Shown one piece after another: positions 12,061 to 22,106 of a stretch of DNA of 64,000 nucleotides. A model generated the notes under the pieces. The model had not been told where the DNA came from. It saw nothing but the letters and a program-made list of their open reading frames with translations, and did no database searches. Made by a program: the position numbers and the translations under genes. How positions within the stretch are numbered: position 1 is the first letter of the stretch; each line of letters begins with the position of its first letter. This stretch comes from Bradysia coprophila (lineage: Eukaryota; Arthropoda; Insecta; Diptera; Sciaridae): the NCBI RefSeq assembly GCF_014529535.1, contig NW_023503501.1:5834150-5898149 (forward strand), given 5' to 3'.

Positions 12061-12365
12061 GAGGCACCTGAGACGCACTTATTAAAATATTTTGTAATTA
12101 AAATGGTTAATTCTGAAATGCTGGAAGAGCTGTCCAGCGACACCACACATGCAATGAGTCATGTCAACAATGCCGATATGTTGGATGAATAAGTGAAATG
12201 TGTCCTTCCTACATTGAAATTTTGTGCATGATTTGAAATATCTATATAAAGAGCAAAATATCGATGTTATCGAGAATATTCTTGCCAGACCAGTAGGACC
12301 AGTTGTTTTGCGAGTACACTGGCGTATAGATCATCTTCAAGGCAGTCTGAAATGTCATCCACGTT
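12060..12365 (+). pseudogene. Frameshifted coding-like remnant, family unknown
   Basis: After a possible acceptor (TTTTCAG at about 12054) one frame reads through MVNSEMLEELSSDTTHAMSH to a TAA near 12190. A second frame then reads FVHDLKYLYKEQNIDVIENI and continues about 25 residues to a stop near 12365. The two protein-like runs in different frames suggest a decayed gene or transposon ORF. No family is recognised. Confidence 0.3.
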
Positions 12366-12738
12366 AAGAACTGCCATCCCCGTTAAAAATAATGCCATTT
12401 GAACGAAAGATTTTGAACCGCCGCCTGTTGTTCGTTCTTTTTTTACACAGGATTTTAAATTTAGTGCTCAAATGGCAGCTTTTTTCTGACATAAAAGTTT
12501 GGGTTAAATTTCGGTGAATTCGGTTTTGTGTGTCCCCACGCATTTAATAAAATGGCGGTCTGCGTGACCTCCCCAACAGTCTATAGCCTTGGAAACAAAC
12601 GACCTACGTCAAAACTTATCTTGAGTTAAGTTTGTACGCTATGTAAGAACTTTTACTTTACTGGTGAGGTAATGTGGCTATTCCCTCACTAGTGAAAACC
12701 TTTTCCCTCGCTCGTAAAGTAAAAAGTTATACTTTACA
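12366..12738. other. Intergenic, nothing recognised
   Basis: No supported feature before the hairpin at 12741. Confidence 0.35.
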
Positions 12739-12740
12739 CG

Positions 12741-12843
12741 TGAAATAATTTGATATCTCGTATCACGATGAGCAAAAGTACCTCGGGCTGAAGCCCTCGG
12801 ATACTTTTACTCATCGGGATACGAGATATCAAATTACTTCACT
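12741..12843. repeat. Long hairpin, ~50-bp arms, almost no loop
   Basis: Left arm 12741-12791 and right arm 12792-12843 are nearly perfect inverted copies (GATATCTCGTATC / GATACGAGATATC). The tip is CGGGCTGAAGCCC, so the arms meet with only a few unpaired bases. Confidence 0.75.
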
Positions 12844-13065
12844 GGTATAGTAATGTACTATAAGTTTTCATCGAAGCACACTCGTAATTTGATAGTTAAA
12901 ATTTGCTTTAATTTCTGATTAAAAAGTGTCTTACACAAAAAGAGACCTAATTTGGTTGACTGTAAAATTTGTCTCAAAGTGTTATACACTCATTTGAAAT
13001 TCAAAAGACGTTACGTACAGATAGACCAAATTTAACATTAATCTAATACAATCGAAACAATGCGA

Positions 13066-13068
<3 letters not shown>

Positions 13069-13110
<42 letters not shown>
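13069..13110. repeat. (GA)n microsatellite
   Basis: About 20 uninterrupted GA dinucleotides. Confidence 0.95.
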
Positions 13111-13113
<3 letters not shown>

Positions 13114-15655
13114 TGGAAGTCAAAATTTGATTATTGTATCAATTTCCAAGGAAGGTCTTCTTGCAGAAAGAACTTTCGAAACAAATCTTATTCATCACGA
13201 GAGATATGAAAGAAGTTGGGCATTATATTACTTATGAATTCATAAGATGTTATCGCAAAAAGTTATCACTTAATAATTCTGGTTCGTTTATACACTGCTG
13301 CTATATGTTAGTGCTCTTCATTTTGCAACGGCGGTCGCACCCACAAAAGATACACTAATTCCTTAGTCTCCGAGTACAGAATATAAAGCGTTGTTATTTA
13401 TTGCTGGTGGCTCGGACTTTTTTTTGCCGTTTCTTTAGGGAACGGATTATTATTAAAAATAATATTCAAAAGTTTGCGTTGAAGGACTGTGTAAATTCCA
13501 ATTGTAAAAGAATATCAATCTATCCCCACGAACTTTTACAAAACATTTTCGAGGATTGTGCAGCGAGTTTTTTTTTCTGCATTTCTTGTATCCTCTGCGG
13601 ATCGGAGTGTTTTAGGTTGGGGTTATTAAAAGTTTGATTCAAAATGGTTTCTTGACAATTTCTTCTTTCGAAATTTCGTTAACCTTGCAATAATGATGAA
13701 ATGTGTTAGTGGTGTTATTGCAACGCAGTCTGCTGGGTGCAAGTCGACAGCAGTTATAGAGTATTTGACTTTGTTTTATTCAAAAACTTTCATTCAATGT
13801 TCTTAGCTTTTTGAGCTCATACACTAATCCACTGATAAAGGATGAATAGATTCTGTGACAGGAAAAACTACAGCTATTTGGTACTGTTTCAAGAGAGGTA
13901 GTATGCTGGAAATTTCAGCATTAAGATTTCATTGGAGAGAGAACCTGAGGCTGATCATTCAGTCGGTCAAAGGATTTTGCTTAAACATTCACTTCAACTG
14001 GTACTGGACAAAATTGTCAACTCACATCAGTAACATCTTCCTCAGTTTCAGCGCATTGTTTAATGTTATTACATGCACACACACGTGATAACTATAACAA
14101 CAAAGCCACATCTCGTTAAATTTGTCCTCTACGTTACCATTGTATTCCCAACAACAACAGGTCTTAATGAAAACATAACATTCGCACAGTCTTGAGTAGA
14201 GATAATTAGATTGCCGTGAACCAAAAATATTTTGACAATTCGACAGTCCAATTATGGCTTGGGGGTTATTGGGTCTCAGTGTAGACTGTATCATCATTTC
14301 ACATGGTTATATTGGAGAGTAGGTATAGTTTATGCTTCATCTCCGATTTCTTTTATTCAGCTAAATAAACATTTTCTGAGCAAATAAACGAGAACGCAAA
14401 CTGGATTCTCTTTGTGATATTAACTTGGATATTACTTATTACAACGCGAAGCTTGTTAAAATTCTGAAATTTTAAATTTTGTTGTAACTCGGAAGATATC
14501 GTCTTAAGTTAATTACCTGGATCAAAGCACATCAAATAGAAGTGGAAATTCCGTAAAAATAATATTATATCAAAGCATCTCCCAGTAAGTTGATACAAAT
14601 TTGTATGGGATGAAAATTTTTGTCATCCCATGTAAAACTTTCAAGTCGCGCAACTGTACAAAATTGTATCCCTTCAATATTTTTATCACACATTTTGCTA
14701 CGTAAGACAACGCAAATTGAAAGTGTCATCATTTTTTTGGCGTCGCCGTCGATTGCAGATGACTAGTCATTTGTACAAAGTAGTTGGATCAAAGGAAGGA
14801 ATAGATTCCATAGTTTGTTGGTGAAGTACGTAACGTTTTCGCATCAATTTTGTAGTGAAGAAAATCAGGAAATATTCCAATATTTCGCAGAAAAGTTGAT
14901 TTCGCACTTTCAGCAAATCTTCAACAATATTATGTGAGCAATGCGTTGACTATATCACATGAATTGAATATGGTATTAATGCAGTATACAGTTACGTACT
15001 ATTGGTATAGAGATAACTCGAGCGATAAAAACATTTGAGCAGGTATTTTACTGATAAATAATTGATCAATCTTTTGAAGATGATCGTTTTGTCGAAAAGT
15101 CATTGGTCATAGGTGGCAAGCATTTTTGGAAAATAATTTGATAAAAAATTGTAAAATCTGCTATCAAAAAAATTGCTTAAATTTGCAACATTGTTTTGGA
15201 AAATCTTAGCAAATTTTGTAAAGTTTTTAGCTAATTTAACGATAGATCTTTCAAAATCCTGAGGTGATCTTTGTGCTCTTATTGCTCGACAGATATAAGT
15301 CTGTTTTGAAAACTAAGTAATTATCTATATTAGATCATCTACACACTGGGATGTTGTTTGATCAAAATCCGTAGAGTGAAAATTTAATTAGTTGTTGTTG
15401 TACCGAATGGCCTTTTACCCATACAATTTGTAGCATGGATCTGCTGATCTGTGTCGATCACGCGTTTATCATTGTGTCTCTAAGATGGCGTCTGCCATTT
15501 TGCTACGAAATCGTAGCAAATAAAATCACTAAATTTACTAAAAACTCCACCACACACGCCTTTTTGGGCAATACTGTTCTTCTGTCAACGCGGCAAAAAT
15601 TTGAGCTCGCTTCAGTCTCTAGACAAGCTCAAACGAACACCCTTGCCCTCCTCAC
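13111..15655. other. Intergenic or intronic, nothing supported
   Basis: Several 60-95-residue frames on both strands have no bias, domain or splice support. If the candidate exon at 15656-15822 is real, this could be its downstream intron on the minus strand. Confidence 0.35.
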
Positions 15656-15822
15656 GGATCCTGGGAACCAAAAGTATTTACCAGGGGCCGAACATCCTTC
15701 CCAGTTGAAGGCTGAATAGTTCGCTTTCGCTCCTCCTATAAATTTTCCTTTATCGTTGATATTAATTTGCCAATACCACGGCATAGCAAAACAATCCAGG
15801 CAGGAGCGGTTCATTTTTGAAC
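15656..15822 (-). CDS. Candidate internal exon of an unrecognised gene
   Basis: On the minus strand a 167-nt segment is bounded by an acceptor (CAATGTAG, ending at 15823) and a good donor (GTGAGG, starting at 15655). One frame is open throughout: two bases, then exactly 55 codons. The peptide is rich in aromatics and cysteines (SCLDCFAMPWYWQININDKG, then a stretch with NWEGCSAPGKYFWFPGS), unlike noise in an AT-rich genome. I do not recognise the family, and flanking exons could not be located. It could belong to a gene extending past this region or be a gene relic. Confidence 0.4.
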
Positions 15823-16049
15823 CTACATTGAATTAATTTTATTCGCAAAAAAAAGTTTTTAGATAATTCAGGTACCTAGTCAAATCAAACGTTACCGCCT
15901 GGTTTACTTTACTCTGCCGTGCCAACACCGTACGGATTTATCGTTAGCATTATTTGTGTGTGCGACTTAGCGTCCAAAAAATCTCTTATAAACCGGCAGA
16001 AAATTCAATCTTTCTAAAGCGAAGTGCCATAGCACTGCTTCAAGCACGA

Positions 16050-16215
16050 ACCCTCATTTTACTAACGTCAAAAAGCCTCAAAATTTTCAAATATATATGC
16101 ATGTCCGATTGCATGTGTTGTGTGTTTTTATTCACACCAAGAAATCATGACTCCTATCTTTACGAGAAAATGCAAGGCATAAGCCTCCGAACATTTCTTA
16201 TGTTCATGCTAGATG
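16050..16215 (+). repeat. Interspersed repeat, uninterrupted copy
   Basis: Homologous to 17335-17390 plus 17544-17585. Shared landmarks in order are AAAAAGCCT, AATTTTCAAA, ATGTGTTGTGTGTTTTTATT and TTCTTATGTTCATGCTAGA (here) against TTCTTATTTTCATTCTAGT (there). This copy carries the empty target of the MITE present at 17399-17543, and has about 55 bp that the other copy lacks. Confidence 0.7.
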
Positions 16216-17165
16216 CAAACAAAAGCGTAAAAGTCTATCACCGAAATTGACAAGTCAAGCTCTGATTACAGAAATTTTACTGGAACGGTAGACATATCAT
16301 TTTTTTGACCTACTGCTGTCTGCCACAATAATAACACAATTTAGAAATTCAGAAAGTAATGTTCGTTTTATTCAGGCGCATTTACCCACATGCAATGAAT
16401 CGATTACCTTTCAAAAGCATTCAATGAGTTTAACTTGTCTGAAGGTTCTCGATGCATTTATGTTCGAGTAGGGTATGACGAGAAACGTTTCCCGTTTATT
16501 ATACTCCTATTGGTATAAATATACACTATTCATACATATACAGTATATCCAAAGCAGTTTTACATTTTAAAAGGATTTTAAATGGAAACACATTATACTG
16601 TAATGTAAAAGCATATTAATATTATTGCCATGTAAAATATGCTTCATTTATATTGCATTGCATATTGAGTAACTGGAACTTATATAGAAATATTAACAGA
16701 TGAAACTATCTTCTTATTTATGTTCGGCGAAACTGACAAACGACATCATCGTGTGCATGACGGAACGATTTTAAATTTAGAATTACAGATTAAAATTCTT
16801 ACTTTTATACATATCATGGAAATACATAAACGTTTGCAGAAAGTTATTCTATCTGTTGACATCCGGTTTTTGAAGCCAGAAAAGGTAAAAGTTATGCAAA
16901 AGATATTTACGTATAATCTAAATATAAAAAAAACTTTATCTGATTCCATACCCAAGTAATGACATGAAAGCCGGAAATTAGACGAACATTGAAAGTTCCT
17001 AGATTTACACACACACAAACAAAATTTACAAAAACAGACATGGCGATGGCACTGTGAAATAATCTTGCATCCTGCAATACAATACGTAGAAGGTTTTCCA
17101 CGGAGTTATTCTCCATTGGAAATTATAGAGTGGGCATACAGCACCTGAATAATGAAATAATAGGC
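16216..17165. other. Intergenic, nothing recognised
   Basis: AT-rich; overlapping short frames on both strands only. Confidence 0.35.
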
Positions 17166-17334
17166 CAATGCTAATGGCACGCGCGTGCGAATAGTGTATA
17201 ATAGACTATTCGCACGCGCGTGCGATTAGTGTATCATAGACTATTCGCACGCGCGTGCGATTAGTGTTTAAGAGTCTATTAGAATTCTAGTTTATTTTGC
17301 ATATACAATGTGTTGTAGCATGAACAGTGTTCAT

Positions 17335-17620
17335 TGAACACTCATTCTTCCAACGACAAAAAGCCTTCAAATTTTCAAAGATATCTATTGCTTGTGCTCA
17401 ACGCACTCCAAGCTAACGTAGTGGTCTGCTGCAGAAAGTACTCTATTTTACAAGAAAATATTTTTCCGGTTTTTTTAGTTGTGTGACATATTGCGAAGTT
17501 TCAGTACCCTATTCAGAGTACGACTCATGCTTGAAGTGCGTTGATGTGTTGTGTGTTTTTATTTACACTCCAAATATTTCTTATTTTCATTCTAGTAGCA
17601 GAGTTGTGGTTGTAGTCGCA
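17335..17620 (+). repeat. Interspersed repeat copy interrupted by a MITE
   Basis: Paralogue of 16050-16215, split by the element at 17399-17543. The flanks rejoin to match the uninterrupted copy. Confidence 0.7.
17399..17543. mobile_element. MITE family A copy with paralogous empty site
   Basis: A 145-bp diverged copy starting CAACGCACTCCAAGC and ending CTTGAAGTGCGTTG. Flanking 7-mers TTGTGCT (17392-17398) and ATGTGTT (17544-17550) match at 5 of 7 positions. The paralogous repeat has a single ATGTGTT at 16113-16119 where this element sits. Confidence 0.8.
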
Positions 17621-17727
17621 CGTTAAAACTTTTTTTTTCGAATAATTGTCCCTATGATGCAGTCACAGATGGTGCAAAGCTCTGAGCAATTCTGAAGATG
17701 TAGTATTCAGTTATATTCGGCATTACC

Positions 17728-17880
17728 TGAGTAGGGGGAAACCTTACGTGGTTGTCCAGAGATGCGAAATCAACGAGAAAATAGTTCCTTCTGTAATGTT
17801 TGTCACCGCTCTAACTTGAGTAAATCGATTCAGATTTTGATAAATTGTTTTGCTCCCGTTTCGTAATCGTAAAATTAGAG
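17728..17880 (+). repeat. Interspersed repeat shared with 32070-32230
   Basis: Shares CTGAGTAGGGGGAAACC-like sequence, GTGGTTGTC(T/C)AGAGATG, AACTTGAGTAAA and TGTTTTGCTCCCGTTTCG-like sequence with 32072-32225. It is the head of the family that forms the tandem arrays at 32-36 kb. Confidence 0.6.
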
Positions 17881-18155
17881 CTGGTTTTTCGCATATAAAT
17901 CTTCGGAGCTATGCAACCAATGGCATCGTTAGGCACAGCTGACGAAATGTATACCTCCCCTAACAGGGGAAAAATTGTCAATATCGGATGATGGGATCGG
18001 AAGTTAGGTTTACATTTTTTTGCTTCTATCTTGTTTACACATTCATCTGATTTTCGTGAATTTTTTATTTTAGTTTAAAAGGTATGTATGACTGTAAAGC
18101 ATAGGTATTGTTTTTAGAGCACTAATAAAATAGCTGCCGCCATATTGGATTTTAG

Positions 18156-18315
18156 CAACGCACTTCAAGCAAAAGTGGTACTCTAAATAGGGTACTGAAA
18201 CTTGACAGTGCTCCATACAAAATTTTACACTGTAAAAAGAGTGGGGATAAAATTTCATACAAAAGTACTCTATTTGGCAGCTGTCATTTATAGCAATTTT
18301 GCTTGAAGTGCGTTG
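18156..18315. mobile_element. MITE family A, intact copy with perfect TIRs and 7-bp TSD
   Basis: A 160-bp element with perfect 19-bp inverted ends (CAACGCACTTCAAGCAAAA) and exact 7-bp flanking duplication ATTTTAG (18149-18155, 18316-18322). Internal landmarks are GTGGTACTCTAAATAGGGTA, ACACTGTAAAAA and ACTCTATTTGGCAGCTGTC. It has no coding capacity and is the reference copy for 9515-9646, 17399-17543, the broken copy at 49866-49971 and the fragment at 55951-55988. Confidence 0.9.
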
Positions 18316-18452
18316 ATTTTAGTGTTTTTGCCCACTTCTTTGAGTCATTTTCAAGCCATTTTCATTAATTATTTAGAGATGCAGTTTTACAGTGTAATAA
18401 TGTAATATGATTGAAGCTTTGACACTGATAGGTGTTTCGGGTCGACGTAGCT

Positions 18453-18690
18453 TATGTTTTTGTAAAAGTAGTTACTAGGTGACTTCGTTTTCTTTTGTAG
18501 AAGGAGTCAGTAGTTGTATTACGGTCATTTTGTAAAAGGAGTCACTAGATGACTTAGCTTTATTATGTGAAACGGATCAGTAATTTTGTCTCAGTCATAT
18601 TGTGAAAGGAGTTACTTTTGACTTCAGTTTATTTTGTAAAGGGAATCACTAGGTGACTTCGTTCTCTTTTGTAGGAGGAATCAGTGGAAT
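18453..18690. repeat. Minisatellite, ~35-bp unit, about seven copies
   Basis: Units carry TTTTGTAAAAGGAGTCACTA followed by GGTGACTTCG. Successive starts are about 34-37 bp apart (near 18455, 18491, 18525, 18562, 18596, 18630, 18664). It runs into the right palindromic terminus at 18699, which has the same 35-bp spacing. Confidence 0.75.
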
Positions 18691-19126
18691 CCATTATACA
18701 CGCGTGCGAATAGTCTATTAAACACTAATCGCACGCGCGTGCGAATAGTCTATTATACACTAATCGCACGCGCGTGCCATTAGTCACTTCGGAAATAATA
18801 TTTTTGCTGTACTGTCCGATGTGCCCTACAACGTATAAAAAACTTAGTGCAAAAGTTATTCAAAATTTTGAGAGAGAAATCGTATGACATTCTCTCATAA
18901 AATCGCACGCAAAAAAAAAGTCGTACGGATAAAACGTACATTTCGACGATGAGACCAATGGTTGAGTTATCAGTACAATGTACGAATAAAACGTATATTG
19001 GAAATTTCGTTTTTTTTTTAATTTTTCTAGAAATAATGTTACTATATTTCGTCCTTTGCCCACTTTACAGATGTGAGATCGATTACTTTATATAAAACAA
19101 AGTGCTGGGTTTCTCAAACGCGAATG

Positions 19127-19212
19127 AAAAAAAAAAAAACATTGTCACTGGCGTGAATTGAACTGGGGACCTCTCGATCTTGATTCAGTGACTTTCGCAC
19201 TGAGCTAACTAG
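19127..19212 (-). repeat. tRNA-derived sequence with T-run terminator (SINE-like)
   Basis: Minus strand: TAGCTCAGTGCG resembles the tRNA A box, and GAGGTCCCCAGTTCAATTC resembles the variable region plus B box. A run of 13 T follows (plus-strand A run 19127-19139), as in Pol III termination. The acceptor stem does not pair, so it is not a functional tRNA. A tRNA-derived SINE head is the likely reading. Confidence 0.6.
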
Positions 19213-19746
19213 TTGTTGAGTTGCGAACAGTTTACTTTGAAGAGTTCTTTTGTTTGTCATTTCCTTTTAAACATAGTAGAAAAAGGATGTAGTTTAGACG
19301 CAGTAAACTGATCTCATCATAAGAATGCAATTTTGGTGGGTTTCGTTTGTTTCTTTCGTTTTATTTGTTCCACGCGTGTTCCACCACATAGAAGTAGCGT
19401 TTGCCTTTACGCTTCTTCAATTCCACACGTTTGTGAGTGAAACGACACTCTTTACGCTTCTTTTGTTGACAACATGTAGAACGCTGTGGAACAATTAAAA
19501 TTGTAGAATGCTAACCAATTGCAAACTTAAATTGAGTTGAGTTTAGCAACATTCAGGCAAATATTTTCTGATGATTAAACATTAAATTTCAGGCTCCCAA
19601 AAGAAGTCGAGTTTTCAAACTTTAAAAAATAATTATTATTGATAATTTATGAAATTTTCGCCACATGTTCCTTTAAAAATATAATGTACAGTTCATCTAG
19701 AACACATGATCATAGGATTCTCGGTAGATTTGTACATTTTATTATG

Positions 19747-19970
19747 CAATTGTAGCTATAGATCTGTTCCAAGGCCATACGAATTGTCAAATTTCATCCA
19801 TAGACAACAGAACCTAAACAATTGCTCATGAAAAATGAGCTGTCACTATATATACGGGGCCTTAAAATTTCAGCGAAAAGCCAAGGTTATGTCGTCTATG
19901 GATGAAATCGTCGTGGTTCGGGTTGTCAAAGTTCGCGTTTACAGTTATTTGGAACAAACCTATTGAGCTA
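19747..19970. mobile_element. Inverted-repeat element, MITE-like
   Basis: TTTCATCCATAGACAAC (about 19792-19808) is matched by inverted GTCTATGGATGAAAT (19891-19905). The outer ends pair as CTGTTCCAA (19754) and TTGGAACAA (about 19951). The arms have several indels, giving a diverged element of about 220 bp. Confidence 0.55.
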
Positions 19971-20414
19971 AAAAATCTGAGTACTTTTAAGCCAATATAA
20001 TGACTGGTGAGACCGAATCCAAATATGTATTCTTGTTCTGAAATTTTCGAGTAAGTTAGAGTTGTTAAGGTCGGATGTTGTTGCAGTAATTATATTTTTT
20101 TAGGCTCCAAGAGATTGAAGGTTTTAATCAAAAATAGATCCGATTTTTTAGCCGCAACGCATCCATTTGTCAAGTCGGAATTCAATCATCACTTTTTTTA
20201 GATGTCGGATTTGGGCTTGTTGATTGGCAATGGCAACTCCGAATCCGATCAGAAACTTGTGAAAGTATAATGGTCTCAATGAGGCCAGAGTTCAAAATTA
20301 AATACGCGTGATAAAATTAAATAATAGAATTCCATTTCCTACGCATTATAAGAACCTCTTTTTCTTGGATGAACTCTCATGGTTCTATTGGCAAGAAATT
20401 GATTTTCCGCGGTA

Positions 20415-20545
20415 ATACAGTGAACGACATCTCAAATGTCTCACTGTCATTTTTTTTCAGAGAATGTCATTGTGAATTTGCAATGACACAATAAAATTCT
20501 CAGAAAAATTTGACAGTGAGACATTTGAGATGTCGTTCACTGTAT
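20415..20545. mobile_element. TA-flanked MITE with ~36-bp perfect TIRs
   Basis: Perfect inverted ends begin ATACAGTGAACGACATCTCA and are flanked by TA at 20413-20414 and 20546-20547. A second inverted pair lies inside (GTCATTGTGAA / TTTGCAATGAC, with AGAGAAT / ATTCTC). TA target and CAGT ends fit a Tc1/mariner/pogo-derived MITE. Confidence 0.85.
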
Positions 20546-20769
20546 TAAAATGAACGTTAAAATCGCGTTACATCTTTACGTCGAATTTTTTTAAAACATT
20601 GGTCGTTTCAAAGCAATCCAACAGTTTAGAAACCAAACGAGCAATACGACAATACAACAATTAATTGAAATGAATATTTAAATCGAATTGTTCTTTTAAA
20701 TAATTTGTGAAACAATTCAGATATAACTTTTGACATCAACACCAAACATAATATTATTGTACGTCTTAC

Positions 20770-20965
20770 ATGTACACCATCCTACGTCTTAAACGTAAAT
20801 CATGCTACGGCTAAAACGTACATTTCGACGATGAGACCAATGGTTGAGTTATCAGTACATTTAACGTATTATCTGTACATTTTTCGTTTTATGCGTACAT
20901 CACTACGTCTAGTACGTAGAATGTACGTCTAAAATGTAGATTTTGTACGTCTTGAACGTACATCC
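20770..20965. repeat. Degenerate TACGTCTAAAACGTACAT repeats
   Basis: Imperfect copies of TACGTCT(A/T)AAACGTA recur in alternating context through the block, together with the 47-bp segment shared with 18931-18977. Confidence 0.55.
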
Positions 20966-21362
20966 GAAATTTCCTTTTTTTGCGTGCGTGCATCTCGTGC
21001 ACTAAGTTGTCTATGCGTTGCAGGGCATCGGATGCCCACGCTAGCGCATGTATTGAAAATCAGATCAATTAAGTAAGTAAGAATTGGTTCTTCATCTGAA
21101 AAGTTTTATTCATCTCTCCACTGAACAATTCCAGCAATTTTGTTCATCTCTTGGTATTATGTCAAGTTCCTTTCATAATTTAATTTAATTCAAAATGTCC
21201 TTGACTGACAAAAAAACCTGTGTTGGTCACACTTATTTTGAGCTAGTTAGAACGGCACTGCAGTGTTGCCCTTTAGCTTAAATTGACAGGTCCGTGTGCA
21301 ACTAGTTATTTTCCTAACACATGCTAAAAGACTTTTTCAGTGTTAGTTGGGAACTGGTACAT

Positions 21363-21455
21363 TTTGTTACGAGTGATGAAAAGTTGAATTTTTCGGTACT
21401 AGTCGTAAGCTTGTACTAACGAGGCGGAGCTTTCCTCACTAATCGCAGACGACGT
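21363..21455. repeat. Partial copy of the 7.6-kb hairpin family
   Basis: GTTACGAGTGATGAAAAGTT and following bases (GAATTTTTCGGTACTAGTC) match 7643-7680 closely. The GC-rich tip (GAGGCGGAGC) is present but the second arm is poorly preserved. Confidence 0.55.
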
Positions 21456-21855
21456 TTTTGCGCTTGAAAACTGAAATTAGACGAATGCAGAATAGTTGAA
21501 CTTTTCGATCATAGTTTCACCACTAGCTAGGAAATGTAATAGTTACACACGGGTTCTATTGGTATTGTAGAAGGTGTTCCATGTACGTGTTGACTAAAAT
21601 TGTGTGAATTTGCGATAATTTTGGCATTACAGTACATAAAGTCTTGTTGCTGACACGCTTCACTCGTATCGACAGTCTCACATCTAGTGCATAAAATAAC
21701 CAATTTACTAACTTGTTAGCAAAATAGCTATTTCAAACTGCATATTTAAGCAAAATAGAGTAGATATGTGCGCTGTTTGTTCATCGACTCGGCGTGAAAA
21801 CGGTAAAAAAAGGATCGGTGGCCTGATTTCCATACAAATTCAGTTAATTTTAGTT

Positions 21856-22106
21856 ATTGCCGGCTCAGAATGACAACTTCTTTAGCGGTGTTAGCCGACA
21901 ATGCCGACACTCATCTCAGAGCGAAACAGCGATCCTGCGATTTTATCCAGTTTTTCTGAAAGTGTCATGACTGCACTACATGCCTGTGCAGTCATGACAC
22001 TTTCAGAAAAACTGGATAAAATCGCAGGATCGCTGTTTCGCTCTGAGATGAGTGTCGGCATTGTCGGCTAACACCGCTAAAGAAGTTGTCATTCTGAGCC
22101 GGCAAT
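21856..22106. repeat. Perfect inverted repeat: 121-bp arms, 9-bp loop
   Basis: Arms 21856-21976 and 21986-22106 are exact reverse complements over all 121 positions as read. The spacer is TACATGCCT. The arms are more GC-rich than the surroundings and begin ATTGCCGGCTCAGAATGACA. No flanking duplication is seen, and there is no ORF. A transcript would fold into a 121-bp duplex, as in hairpin RNAs that feed the Dicer-2 endo-siRNA pathway in Drosophila; transcription is unproven. A recent foldback insertion or an assembly fold-back artefact are alternatives. Confidence 0.9.

Larger units (their letters stand above)
17171..18783. mobile_element. Putative foldback element with palindromic subrepeat termini
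   Basis: Both ends are built from the 12-bp perfect palindrome GCACGCGCGTGC spaced at 35 bp: left at 17177, 17212 and 17247; right at 18731 and 18766 plus a degenerate unit near 18699. The linkers (ATAGACTATT, TAGTGTATAATAGACTAT) are in opposite orientation at the two ends, and the extreme ends read CTAATGG and CCATTAG. Drosophila FB elements likewise have termini made of short tandem subrepeats, which is the closest known architecture. The interior holds other repeats (17335-17620, 17728-17880, 18156-18315, 18453-18690) and no transposase. No target duplication was found, so its unity is inferred. Confidence 0.6.
18902..20992. repeat. Region bounded by inverted CGCACGCAAAAAAA ends
   Basis: CGCACGC followed by an A run at 18904-18919 is matched in inverted form at about 20976-20990 (T run then GCGTGCG). 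Just inside each end are TACGT-rich repeats (AAAACGTACAT). The two ends share an identical 47-bp block in the same orientation, 18931-18977 and 20813-20859. It may be one 2.1-kb element or two related copies; other repeats (19127-19212, 19747-19970, 20415-20545) lie inside. Confidence 0.45.

Noticed and set aside
17171..18783. CRISPR-like array (regularly spaced palindromes)
   Set aside because: The linkers between palindromes are near-identical, not unique spacers, there are only three units per cluster, and the DNA is eukaryotic.
19127..19212. Functional tRNA gene
   Set aside because: The acceptor stem does not pair and the anticodon arm is not canonical.
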